A stretch of DNA of 64,000 bases, taken from contig NZ_JAGTAR010000021.1 of assembly GCF_018156225.1 (NCBI RefSeq), positions 1-64,000 on the forward strand, written 5' to 3'. This DNA comes from Carboxylicivirga sediminis. Lineage in GTDB: Bacteria; Bacteroidota; Bacteroidia; Bacteroidales; Marinilabiliaceae. Below are positions 1 to 8,968 of this stretch, piece by piece. The position numbers and the translations under genes are program-made. Each line of letters begins with the position of its first letter. The first letter of the stretch is position 1. The notes beneath the pieces are model-generated. The model was not told the origin of the DNA, did not search any database, and saw only the letters and a program-made list of their open reading frames with translations.

Positions 1-2042
1 TTATTTACCCGGTTCTTTTCCTTTAGCTTGTCGTACACATAGCATTCAAAGCTTCGGGCAAACATCTCTGCAATATCTTTCCAATAAGCACCTTGAAGTT
101 TTGAGTAGTGATACAGGTAGCTGTCAGTTCGGCGCTTCTTAGTCTCGTCAAAATCATTGTAGCTAACTGCTTTATCATCTAAAGCATAATACCCAAAGCG
201 AAGCATTAGGATAAGCGAAACGATACTTGTATGCACCACCGATTGCCTCTCCTGAAATGTCGGTACAACCTTGTTTATAGAAGTTTTTAAAATATCCTTG
301 AACCAATCTTTTGTTGGCGAAGAATTACCACCGATGAAATACTTCTTTTTGTACCCTAAACTTTCAATAATGGTATTCAGATAGCTTTCAGAACGAAGCG
401 GTTTGGTTGACAATTCCAAACCGTTCAGGTAATGGTCAAAGAAATGTCCCCATTCATGGGCTACCGAACCGTCACCGTTTCGCTTGGTCAGGTTGATGAG
501 CTGCCGTGTTGGGTAATAAGTAGCCATTGCTTTTCCACCACGACCGAATGCACCAAAAGCAATAGCCAGGGCTTCGTTTATGGATAGGTTGATGTCAAGA
601 ACTTCGCATAAATCAACGATGGCTGCAACAAAGTGGCGAATGTGTTCCCTGGCTTCATCATCTTTCACGTAGTTTCCTAATGTGAGCGATTTAAAATGAA
701 GCTTCTTGATAACCGTGTTTTCATCCGCTTCTTCAATCAATAAACCGCCTGTACGTTTAATGTATGATAGCGGTACGGCTTCTATCTTGGGCTTGCTACT
801 GCTTTTTGAATTGCTTGTTTTCTTTGTTTCTGCCCAGCTCCAATCCGGTTTAAATTCCTTGTATGGGAATCGTTCTTTTTGCTCGTTATATTCTCTTTTT
901 GCATCATTGATAAACCGTGTACAAACTTGAGTAACATACCTTACATAGTCCTCCACAGTCCGAACGCTGCTCAACATACCTCCCTGAAAAGTCAGGTCGT
1001 TTTGCTTGTGGCGTTTCATATCGGCAGGAGAAAGAATTTGCTTTGCAGAATCAATGCAATCCTGTTGGCGTTTAATCCGCTTATCGGTGTATTCTTTCAA
1101 CCTCTTAGCATGTGGAGCTACCTGTTCTTTGGTGATACCTGAATATTGATGGGCTTTCATGTAGGTTTCCTTAACCGCAGATGTGGTGCGATAGCCCTTA
1201 ATGGTAAAGACAATATTACGAAGAGCTTTGCCGAATATCATTCCAAAATCATGCTTACCCACAATCTCACCATTATTGGCAATGGTATCAAGTTGTTGTA
1301 AATCCGTAATTGAAATCGCATCAGTAAGAACTTTTGTAAAAGCCTCCGCCATTTTTACATATTGTTCTCTGGCCTCTTTGGTGTTGGCATGAGGTTTTGC
1401 AGGGAATGCCTGACGAACCTTTACTTTCAAAAATGCACAACCCGAATCCGTTCCATTTTCTTTTTCTGCCTGTGGGTCAACCTTTGGAAATACTTTATCC
1501 TTTTTAATTAGCTCAATAGCGGTAGCTTCATCTTGTTCGATGCTGTTTAAATCGCTACTGCTGATAAGCTTGTTGTACATGGCTTGTTCTTTCCTGGAAC
1601 CATGAACACGCTTTCCGGCATCTTTAAACTCCCGGTTCTTTTGCTTTTCCTGTAAAGCTTTTTCAACTTCTGTATCAATATCCCCAAGGTCATCGTTCGG
1701 GGTTGCTAAGTTGGCACAGTAGTTTTCATACAACGACCAATCATCGCTGATAATGAAGAATCCATCATTGGGATTTGGTTTGTAACCTTGCTTTGTTTTG
1801 TAGCCATTCCGACCTTCTGTGAAGCCTTGTTTGGGTAGAATCCAAACGAAGTCACCCTTCCTTGGTTTATATCGGGTAGCAATAATATCAGTTGCTTTCT
1901 CAAAACCTTTATAGATGGGCAAAGCATTGACATTAACGCCCTCTTTAAAACCATTGGCTAAGATGGAATCCTTTGATTTTCCTTTGGTGCGAATATCCTT
2001 GTGGATGGCTTTGTACTTTTTGTAAAACTCCTTTTCGGTCAT
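1..2042 (-). CDS. LPD1/zincin-type polyvalent protein, 3' end cut by window
   Basis: An open frame runs on the minus strand from an ATG at 2042 to the window edge without a stop, giving 680 visible residues. Around residues 497-538 it carries an LPD1-like core (GAFGRGG, INLTK, then HEWGHFFDH at about 529-537) that contains an HEXXH zinc-metalloprotease motif. Near the visible end is a second family-like stretch, EMFARSFECYVYDKL. LPD1 is known from large 'polyvalent' proteins of phages and conjugative elements, which enter the recipient with the DNA and act early against host defences. The ATG overlaps the TGA of the upstream helicase gene by three bases, implying translational coupling. The C-terminus, possibly with more effector domains, is outside the window. 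The substrate is unknown. Confidence 0.8.
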   Translation of the reverse strand, partial: MTEKEFYKKYKAIHKDIRTKGKSKDSILANGFKEGVNVNALPIYKGFEKATDIIATRYKPRKGDFVWILPKQGFTEGRNGYKTKQGYKPNPNDGFFIISDDWSLYENYCANLATPNDDLGDIDTEVEKALQEKQKNREFKDAGKRVHGSRKEQAMYNKLISSSDLNSIEQDEATAIELIKKDKVFPKVDPQAEKENGTDSGCAFLKVKVRQAFPAKPHANTKEAREQYVKMAEAFTKVLTDAISITDLQQLDTIANNGEIVGKHDFGMIFGKALRNIVFTIKGYRTTSAVKETYMKAHQYSGITKEQVAPHAKRLKEYTDKRIKRQQDCIDSAKQILSPADMKRHKQNDLTFQGGMLSSVRTVEDYVRYVTQVCTRFINDAKREYNEQKERFPYKEFKPDWSWAETKKTSNSKSSSKPKIEAVPLSYIKRTGGLLIEEADENTVIKKLHFKSLTLGNYVKDDEAREHIRHFVAAIVDLCEVLDINLSINEALAIAFGAFGRGGKAMATYYPTRQLINLTKRNGDGSVAHEWGHFFDHYLNGLELSTKPLRSESYLNTIIESLGYKKKYFIGGNSSPTKDWFKDILKTSINKVVPTFQERQSVVHTSIVSLILMLRFGYYALDDKAVSYNDFDETKKRRTDSYLYHYSKLQGAYWKDIAEMFARSFECYVYDKLKEKNRVN

Positions 2043-5000
2043 AGTATGGTCTTGATTTTAGGGTGAGTACCAAGCCCGGCAACTGCCCGAAGCTGTTTCT
2101 GCTTAATCAGGATTGCCTTTGCCCGAAGCTTTACAAGTGTCAATTGCTTGCCCTTGTCAATGCTTATTTTCTTGCCTTTGGGTACGGATTGCTTTTGTTT
2201 GGCCAGTCGTTTGGGAAATTCCTTTTTGTCCTGTTCAAACATCTTCATCGCCTCATTGGTAAGGCTATCTGTTGAGTTGCTTCGCTTTGTTCCCTTATCC
2301 AAAAACTCATCGTAATAATGTCGTGGGATTTTTACCGAAAGACTGAACCGCTCACCAAGCAGATTAAGAAGTTTAGGCATTTTGCTTTCTTCAACCGAAG
2401 CCTTCATATTGCCCGATACCATTTCAAAACCATCCCGATTATTAACCAGGAGCTTCACCACTTCTTTATCGGTATAAATGGGAATATGCGTTTTGGTTTT
2501 CGGCATGATGACCTTGAAAGTGCCATCATAATGCCTGGCTATTGTAATCCTGTTTTCGGTGGCAATGGTAGCACCATTATGAAGGCTCATAATGTGCTTT
2601 TGCAGTTTGGCTATTGGAGCAACAACATAATTGTCTGCCTTATTATCGTTGTTGTCAGGCGACCATGCCTCTGACATTAATATGCCTTTTTGAACACCTC
2701 TGCCTTGGGTAGTGAAACTGACCAACTTGCCGGGAAAATCGGCAGAGCCTTGAAGTATGTTTCCTGTAACGATGTAGCGGATTTGTCGGTCTGCTGTAAA
2801 GTCTTTAATGGCTTCATCCCAACGCTCTATCAAACTTTCTTTTTGACCTGTGGTAAGCTGCATACTACGGCTCATTACACGCTCAATCTCTTTAGCGGTA
2901 TCGCCCGATGCAGGGAGAACGATGTATTTACGGCTGTCTGAAATGGCAAAGCGAAGCTTCACCGATGACGGAGCATAAGGATTCTTGCGTTTAGGATTAA
3001 TGTCAAAACCAAGAAATATGCAATAGGAGTTGGAACTGCTATCGGTTTCAAAACTGACTGCCGGATAGAAATAACCATGACCGACTTTGAAGAACTTGAA
3101 AAAGTTGTTCAGGTAGCGTTTACGATTCTCGCTTTGTGTTTTGGTCTTGGTAATTTCGGCTTGTTTACCTTCCTGAATTTCTTCGGTTCGTTCAGCGATA
3201 TAATCCTGTTGGGCAGCCTTATCGAAAACGGGGATTTTCTGATACCCCTTTTCGGAGATAATCCCTGCTTGTAGTTCTAAATATTTGGTTTCTAAATCTT
3301 TTAAATCTGAATTTAATTTAGTTAATACCCACTTTTCATGGGATGAAACTATTTCTTCAGAAATGCTATCGGGGTGTTTACCGCTTAGTTGTTTTTGAAT
3401 AAGCTTTTCAAGTTCAGCTTTACCGTACGGTTTTTTAAGTACGTTGCATTCGCATTTTTCCAAAAAAGTATCATTACCAAACACCGAACGTCCACCTTTT
3501 CCGGCAATAACCACACTCTTTTCAAGTGATTCTGCTTTTAGATTCAGAACTTCCACTTCAAGGTCGTACTCATCGGCTTGCTTGAGGTATTCGATGTAAT
3601 CGTTATATCGCTCAATGACTTCTTGATAGAATTTCTCTTGTTCCTTAACCGATAAAACAGCCACACGCCCTGTTACTTTTGAGGCATCACCTTCGGATGG
3701 CGTTTCATCGCTGTCTTTTCCTTCAAATTTGAGTGGATTATCCAGGGCTTTGTTTAGCTCTTCATTCTCCAACATGTATTGGCGAACCACTTTGTCACCG
3801 TACTTATTCAAAAAGTCATCCGATTCCAATTGTGATTTACTACTCTTTTGGTTGGAGGTGGTATTGGCATCCAATGATTTTAGCTTCTTTTTGAGCATCA
3901 TCATAAACCGCTTTTGTGCCGGGATGGATGAAATAATGTAATCGTAAATCGGTTTCATTATCTGTCCTGTGCGGTTGATACGTCCACGTTTCTGAATCTC
4001 GGTGTTGATGTTCAGTTCAGGTTGGAGTATCACCATCACACGCTGCTTCACCTTTTCGGCTGGCACTTTATCCGTTACAATGGCATGTGCCGAAGCTCCT
4101 GTTGAACCACTTTGATTGATAAGCAAACAGTCAATCTCATTGTCGTTGAACTGACGGAATAAGTCGGCTGTGTTTTCCTTTTTTCGGCTCATCACTAAGG
4201 CGGTTGTATTTTTTGCCTTAGTGGAATTGTACTGCACACAAAGCTTTCGCCCGGTTACTTCACCAACTGAAAAGCCGGCTTCTTTTATCTTTTGGATAAT
4301 AAGGTCCAGAGGGCTGATAGTGATACCTGTTGAAGCCTGTTCGATTCGCCTGATAATATCATAGTAAGCCAATTGAGCATCTTCCGATAAGTCGGCAATA
4401 TTGAATTGTTTACCCTGTGATTCTCCATCAATATCCTTTTCGGTATAGCGGAGAACTGAATCCAATCCCTTTTCCAAAACAGTAGAAAAATCACCATTAA
4501 TCACATCATCGGGTTTTGCCATTCCTTCTAAAAAGCTCCCCATCGTTGAAGCAAAGGCAATGATGGGTTTCTTACCTTCTTTTAACCGCTTTATGGCATG
4601 GTCGGCAACATCAGAGGCATTCAGGCTAAAAAGTAATTGGTTAATGACATTGAAAACTTTTGAGAAATACGGAATATTATCAACCCCAGCTTTTTCTGTT
4701 CCTTTGCGTGTTTCCACCTCTTTGCTTTCGGCTGCTGCAATCTTATCCAACTCATCAACCTGTTTATTGATGTACTTCTCCTGAAATCCAATTATATCAC
4801 GGATGATTGAAGTTATTTTATCGGCTGTTTCGGCTTGCTGTTGGGCTTTTTCTTTAAGCTCGATGTAGTTGACTTCCACACCTTCAAAGGAGCGTTCACG
4901 CCTTATCATTTGCCCCTCGGAAACCAATTGTGCTGCTAACACTTCCTGTAATGCTACACCGCCTTTGGTAATGGCTTCTACCAAATCCTCTTTGCTCATA

Positions 5001-5986
5001 TTGGCATCGCTCATCGAAGTCTTTTGAGCGTAAATCGGCATATTATCAGGTCGCTTGGCAAAGGTGGCAGACAGGAAACAAACGCCTTTAGTCTGGCGAA
5101 GTACATCCTGCATAAACTCACCTGTATTGGAACTGCCCGAAGCATTGTGAGCTTCATCCATGATGATGATATTACCGCTACTTGCAGCATTTAAAAACTC
5201 TTGTTTGGCTGGCTTTTTCGGTTGGTTGAACTGCGAATAGGTAGCACAAACAAAGTTGTAATTGTTGGGTACTTTCTTACCCTTAATAATACGGTCTTGA
5301 GTTGGCTTTTCGGGAGCTGTATAAACAACTTCTCCACTTTTGTCTTTTACATTGGTTTTGCTCTCTTTGGTATTCACGATAAAAGGAACCAGGGAGGAGC
5401 TTCCAATGTCCGATAAGTCACGATACAGGTCAGTAAATAAATTGGGCTTTTCTGATAAAAACACAGGTTGCAGACCACTTTTAACACCGTAGCGGATTAA
5501 AGCTGCTGCGGTTCTACCTTTACCGATTCCTGTTTGGTCGCCAACAATAATTCCCTGGCCACGTTTTTCAATGTTGTAAATCGCCAATGAAACCGCATCA
5601 ATCTGTTCACATGAAAGTGACTTTACAAGTTGGTCGTTGCTGTAATCTAGTTTCTCGGCAACATAGTCAAACAAAGGCATCCCGATACTTTTCTTTACTT
5701 TTCGGATTGCGATATGCATTTCGTGCCCCATTGAATCGGGAACTGTTGTATCCAGGATAAAACCTTTTTCGGCTGTTGGAATATAAGCCATACCAAGCCC
5801 TTTGTGACTGAACATTCCTTGTAAATACTCATGCTCGTTCTGAGCCAGCTTTTTGGTACGAACAAAGCTTTTGTTGTTGGTCGTTTTAAATCCCAATTCA
5901 ATAAGCCTTGCCGATATATGTTTAGGTGGAACGCTACCAAACTTTATGGTAATGCTGCTTTTACTAAATGCTATTGTTTGTTTCAT
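2039..5986 (-). CDS. Strawberry-notch-like superfamily 2 helicase
   Basis: This 1315-residue protein has a full set of helicase motifs: Walker A GDQTGIGKGR at 149-158, DEAH at 277-280, SAT at 306-308, and a motif VI-like QKRGRINRTGQ at about 665-675. This layout is typical of the strawberry-notch (SBNO) AAA plus C-terminal helicase pair that is common in phage and plasmid polyvalent proteins, often beside DNA methylases. The C-terminal part (about 680-1315) has no clear catalytic motif and ends near the peptide KLRAKAILIKQKQL, which recurs in the methylase fusion encoded at 6656-8458. Its start overlaps the end of the upstream cytosine methylase by 23 bases. A role in remodelling incoming DNA or antagonising host systems is inferred from the family. 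Confidence 0.85.
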   Translation of the reverse strand: MKQTIAFSKSSITIKFGSVPPKHISARLIELGFKTTNNKSFVRTKKLAQNEHEYLQGMFSHKGLGMAYIPTAEKGFILDTTVPDSMGHEMHIAIRKVKKSIGMPLFDYVAEKLDYSNDQLVKSLSCEQIDAVSLAIYNIEKRGQGIIVGDQTGIGKGRTAAALIRYGVKSGLQPVFLSEKPNLFTDLYRDLSDIGSSSLVPFIVNTKESKTNVKDKSGEVVYTAPEKPTQDRIIKGKKVPNNYNFVCATYSQFNQPKKPAKQEFLNAASSGNIIIMDEAHNASGSSNTGEFMQDVLRQTKGVCFLSATFAKRPDNMPIYAQKTSMSDANMSKEDLVEAITKGGVALQEVLAAQLVSEGQMIRRERSFEGVEVNYIELKEKAQQQAETADKITSIIRDIIGFQEKYINKQVDELDKIAAAESKEVETRKGTEKAGVDNIPYFSKVFNVINQLLFSLNASDVADHAIKRLKEGKKPIIAFASTMGSFLEGMAKPDDVINGDFSTVLEKGLDSVLRYTEKDIDGESQGKQFNIADLSEDAQLAYYDIIRRIEQASTGITISPLDLIIQKIKEAGFSVGEVTGRKLCVQYNSTKAKNTTALVMSRKKENTADLFRQFNDNEIDCLLINQSGSTGASAHAIVTDKVPAEKVKQRVMVILQPELNINTEIQKRGRINRTGQIMKPIYDYIISSIPAQKRFMMMLKKKLKSLDANTTSNQKSSKSQLESDDFLNKYGDKVVRQYMLENEELNKALDNPLKFEGKDSDETPSEGDASKVTGRVAVLSVKEQEKFYQEVIERYNDYIEYLKQADEYDLEVEVLNLKAESLEKSVVIAGKGGRSVFGNDTFLEKCECNVLKKPYGKAELEKLIQKQLSGKHPDSISEEIVSSHEKWVLTKLNSDLKDLETKYLELQAGIISEKGYQKIPVFDKAAQQDYIAERTEEIQEGKQAEITKTKTQSENRKRYLNNFFKFFKVGHGYFYPAVSFETDSSSNSYCIFLGFDINPKRKNPYAPSSVKLRFAISDSRKYIVLPASGDTAKEIERVMSRSMQLTTGQKESLIERWDEAIKDFTADRQIRYIVTGNILQGSADFPGKLVSFTTQGRGVQKGILMSEAWSPDNNDNKADNYVVAPIAKLQKHIMSLHNGATIATENRITIARHYDGTFKVIMPKTKTHIPIYTDKEVVKLLVNNRDGFEMVSGNMKASVEESKMPKLLNLLGERFSLSVKIPRHYYDEFLDKGTKRSNSTDSLTNEAMKMFEQDKKEFPKRLAKQKQSVPKGKKISIDKGKQLTLVKLRAKAILIKQKQLRAVAGLGTHPKIKTIL

Positions 5987-6653
5987 ACTGCTTCTGTTTT
6001 AATTCAATTGCCCTTGCCTTGATTTGATTCTGCTGAATGAAAGCCTTTCTTTTTGCTTTGCCCTGATTAGCCTGATTGAGTACATGCAGTCCAAGCTTCG
6101 GGTGAACACAATTGCGTAGAACTTGACCTCCGTCATGGTTGCCTTTGTAATAGATGTTTCCCTTGTAATTGAAACCCAATTGCTTTTTTAGCTCCTCCGG
6201 AGTAGCAGAAAAAATGCCTTTGATTCCGGGAATATCAATCGTTTCGATGTGGTAATTGCTCCAAAACAAATGCCTTCCGATTTTGGCAGTAGGTTCGATG
6301 AGTGGCTCATAATAGGGAGCAACATTTTCAACTACCCAATTGCCCTTGAAGAAGTATTTGAGTAAGAGGATTTCTTCATAGAGTTTTAAGTCAGGATATT
6401 TGTTGATGGTGTGCCGTGTGGCTCTCATCATCTTGCTGTGGCTCTGACACGGTGGACTGCTCCAAATAAAATCGTAGTCACGAAAATTGCGGACCAGGTA
6501 ATCATGTGCATCACCAATCACAATCTTATCATTTGGGAAATGTTTTTTGTAAACGGCTGCTATCTGCTCGTTATTCTCAACGGCAGTCACGCTAACGCCT
6601 TTCCACAATTTGCGGTTTCCACCCAAGCCACTATATAAGTTCAGTATCTTCAT
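5964..6653 (-). CDS. Short DNA cytosine-C5 methyltransferase-like protein
   Basis: The 229-residue protein starts with a SAM-binding motif I (LNLYSGLGGN) and has the catalytic loop SSPPCQSHS with the PCQ cysteine at about residue 68, plus an ENV motif, as in C5-cytosine methylases. It is shorter than classical enzymes (about 300-400 residues), and the usual target-recognition domain seems small or missing. This is common in phage-borne orphan methylases. The C-terminus carries IKARAIELKQKQ, a weaker version of the peptide shared with the two neighbouring large proteins. It lies two bases after the stop of the methylase fusion and overlaps the helicase gene, so the three are probably co-translated. 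Likely role: modification of the element's own DNA against host restriction. Confidence 0.8.
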   Translation of the reverse strand: MKILNLYSGLGGNRKLWKGVSVTAVENNEQIAAVYKKHFPNDKIVIGDAHDYLVRNFRDYDFIWSSPPCQSHSKMMRATRHTINKYPDLKLYEEILLLKYFFKGNWVVENVAPYYEPLIEPTAKIGRHLFWSNYHIETIDIPGIKGIFSATPEELKKQLGFNYKGNIYYKGNHDGGQVLRNCVHPKLGLHVLNQANQGKAKRKAFIQQNQIKARAIELKQKQYETNNSI

Positions 6654-6655
6654 GG

Positions 6656-8458
6656 CTAGGCAGTTTTTCTATTATTTGCTTGCTGTTTCTCCGTCCATTG
6701 GTCAGCCATTGCATCAGCAATCCCCTGAAAGGTTTTGCTGCGAACCCTGCGTCTTTCTTCATCGCTTAAATCCCTTGCTTTGTAGTACCAAAGCGGTTGC
6801 CGTCTCCAACGTTTTTTCTTCTTGTCGTACCAATGCTTGTATTCCAGTTGGTCTTCATCAAGCATATCAGTTGGTTCAAGTAGCGGTAAGTTCTTTAACC
6901 ACAAGCAAGTTGATTTCTTTGCATTATCACCAAAGTAATATGGCTGAATGATTTGGTCTGGCTTGCGGATGGCGGTACTGATAACACCAATAGGGTTTTC
7001 AATGGCAATTTTATCAATGGGAGCTTTCATCAGTTTGCGGATAAAAGCCAATGCTTTCTTACGTTCTTTTTGACGTTCGGGGTCGTGCATCCACGCATTG
7101 CCTGATACTGTAAGGTATGTACATGGAGGAAAAGCAATCATCATATCCCAACCTTTATCCAATTGGTTCAATACATCACCCTGGATGTGCCATTCGGGAT
7201 GATTACCTGTGGTTGGAAGAATGTCACAACTATAAGCTTCATGCCCCTGACTGCGAAGTGCCATTGTTACGGTTTGACTTTCTTCACAAGCTACCAAAAT
7301 GCGTAGCGGTCGGTTTGTCGTTGGGAGTTTACCAAGCGACAACTGTTTTTGCTTTATCAGGATGGCTTTAGCACGAAGTTTAATGACCTTCACATCTTTG
7401 GTTTGAGGTTTTGGGCTTGTGCTGTTGCCTAATCCAACCCTATCCCAAAGTTCTTCATGGGTATTGACAACGGTGCTGTGCAATTTATTTTTAAGTGGAG
7501 CTGCTCCATCGGGAACTGCTTTTGCTCCATCAATCAGAATCAATCGGGTATTGATTGAAGTTCCTTGTCTGGAATAAAGCTTTTTACCGTTAATCGGGAT
7601 AATATCTTCGACGTTGTAAAAGTGATACAGGTAATTCAGGAAAATACGGTTAGTTCCTGCCGTAACCCGACCATGTTCGTCCCAAGTGGTATGACCGCCA
7701 ATGATAATGGCAGCCTTACCATCATCCTTCATGCAACGCAAAGCGTTTAATGCCATTGCATGTTCCAATCGTTTGATTTTAAATTTTCCGAAAAGTTCAG
7801 GTTGAGAAAGCGAACCGAAAGGTGGATTCGTAACTATACCATCAAAAGTTCTGTCATAAGCTGCCGGAGGTTTTAACGCATCCCAAGAGCTGACCTTTGC
7901 AAAAGGTTGTTCTTTCAGGTTGGCAAGCCTTACATCGTCCAGCTCGTTAACATGGGTATAGTGATAAGGCAAAGCAATGGTTAAAAGTCCGTTCCCTGCC
8001 GATGGCTCTAAATACTTTGGGAAGTCGTTTTTATCATTGGTAAGGTGCGCATTGCCGACAATTTTACCTTTAGTTCCACCTTTTACGATGTTCTTAAAAG
8101 CCTTGTAACCTGATAAGCTACCTGATTTTAAGATATAACTCGATGCCAGGAGCGAAATGGGTGCCGGAGTGGAATATTGCTGCATCAATACACTCATGCT
8201 TGTTCGCATGGAAAGGTTAACCTGTGATTGATACAGGGCTACAATATCAAGGTACTTTTCGTAAGTGGTCAGCGAACTGTCGTGTGCTATCTCTCTTGCG
8301 TTAAGGATTATTGCCAGTTCGGTAAATTCTTTCACCAAGTTTTTATTGGCAATCCCGAAGCTTTTGGCAATGCTTTCAATTGTGGTTTTAGAGTGCTTAC
8401 GTCCGCCTTTTAAATCCTCACGAATCCTTGATATGTAGCCCTTTTTATCCATGAACAA
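6656..8458 (-). CDS. Adenine-methylase / cytosine-methylase fusion (polyvalent)
   Basis: Two methylase-like domains are fused in 600 residues. The N-terminal half has motif I EPSAGNG (151-157) and the N6-adenine catalytic motif NPPF (211-214). The C-terminal half restarts with a Rossmann strand (LRILVACEESQ, about 385-395) and has AFPPCTYLTVSG (PPC at 444-446), the motif of a phage-type cytosine methylase-like family. The two halves are joined by a linker containing KLRAKAILIKQKQL (360-373), found again near the C-terminus of the strawberry-notch helicase. Methylase plus SBNO helicase is a known polyvalent combination. An alternative ATG two codons downstream (8452) is possible. The target sequences cannot be predicted. 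Confidence 0.85.
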   Translation of the reverse strand: MFMDKKGYISRIREDLKGGRKHSKTTIESIAKSFGIANKNLVKEFTELAIILNAREIAHDSSLTTYEKYLDIVALYQSQVNLSMRTSMSVLMQQYSTPAPISLLASSYILKSGSLSGYKAFKNIVKGGTKGKIVGNAHLTNDKNDFPKYLEPSAGNGLLTIALPYHYTHVNELDDVRLANLKEQPFAKVSSWDALKPPAAYDRTFDGIVTNPPFGSLSQPELFGKFKIKRLEHAMALNALRCMKDDGKAAIIIGGHTTWDEHGRVTAGTNRIFLNYLYHFYNVEDIIPINGKKLYSRQGTSINTRLILIDGAKAVPDGAAPLKNKLHSTVVNTHEELWDRVGLGNSTSPKPQTKDVKVIKLRAKAILIKQKQLSLGKLPTTNRPLRILVACEESQTVTMALRSQGHEAYSCDILPTTGNHPEWHIQGDVLNQLDKGWDMMIAFPPCTYLTVSGNAWMHDPERQKERKKALAFIRKLMKAPIDKIAIENPIGVISTAIRKPDQIIQPYYFGDNAKKSTCLWLKNLPLLEPTDMLDEDQLEYKHWYDKKKKRWRRQPLWYYKARDLSDEERRRVRSKTFQGIADAMADQWTEKQQANNRKTA

Positions 8459-8465
8459 ACCAGAA

Positions 8466-8966
8466 CTACATGATTGTGTGAGCCAAATAGAAAAGACCGA
8501 TAAATATCTCTGCTGCCATTGTCAGCTCCAAACACCAAATTCGCTTATCGGCAAAGCCTGTTGCAATTAAAGCCGAGATAGCAATGATAATGGTGTATTC
8601 GATATTACCGAAACTGAAATAATAGCTTAATCCAAGGAGCGCAAAACCGCCAATTGCAGATACATAGTGAGCAATGCGGATAAACAGGTTTCTCTTGAAG
8701 TCAGAAAATACACCGACTAAAAAGATTCCGATACCACCTCCAATAACCCACCAATCGGCAGATTCCTTTATAAAAAGACCTGTTATGATGGTGGCCAGTC
8801 CACAAACCCACATCACTATCTCAAATACAAGCTTGTAAGGTTTGCGTAAAAAGTAATTACTATCGGAAATTGATTTGCGGATGCCATGAACCGCTATGAT
8901 TGAGGTTAGATAAACTACCAATGCTATAAATGCCGTGAAAAGGCTTGCTATTACTAATGCTTTCAT
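8466..8966 (-). CDS. Small polytopic membrane protein
   Basis: This 166-residue protein is mostly hydrophobic, with about five predicted membrane segments (residues near 4-27, 48-66, 72-88, 98-118 and 124-140, plus a hydrophobic C-terminus). I recognise no family. It sits between the fibre gene and the methylase cassette, two bases after the fibre stop, so it is transcribed with the virion-like operon. A holin-like or particle-membrane role would fit the position, but five or six spans is more than usual for a holin, and no function can be assigned. Confidence 0.6.
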   Translation of the reverse strand: MKALVIASLFTAFIALVVYLTSIIAVHGIRKSISDSNYFLRKPYKLVFEIVMWVCGLATIITGLFIKESADWWVIGGGIGIFLVGVFSDFKRNLFIRIAHYVSAIGGFALLGLSYYFSFGNIEYTIIIAISALIATGFADKRIWCLELTMAAEIFIGLFYLAHTIM

Positions 8967-8968
8967 AA

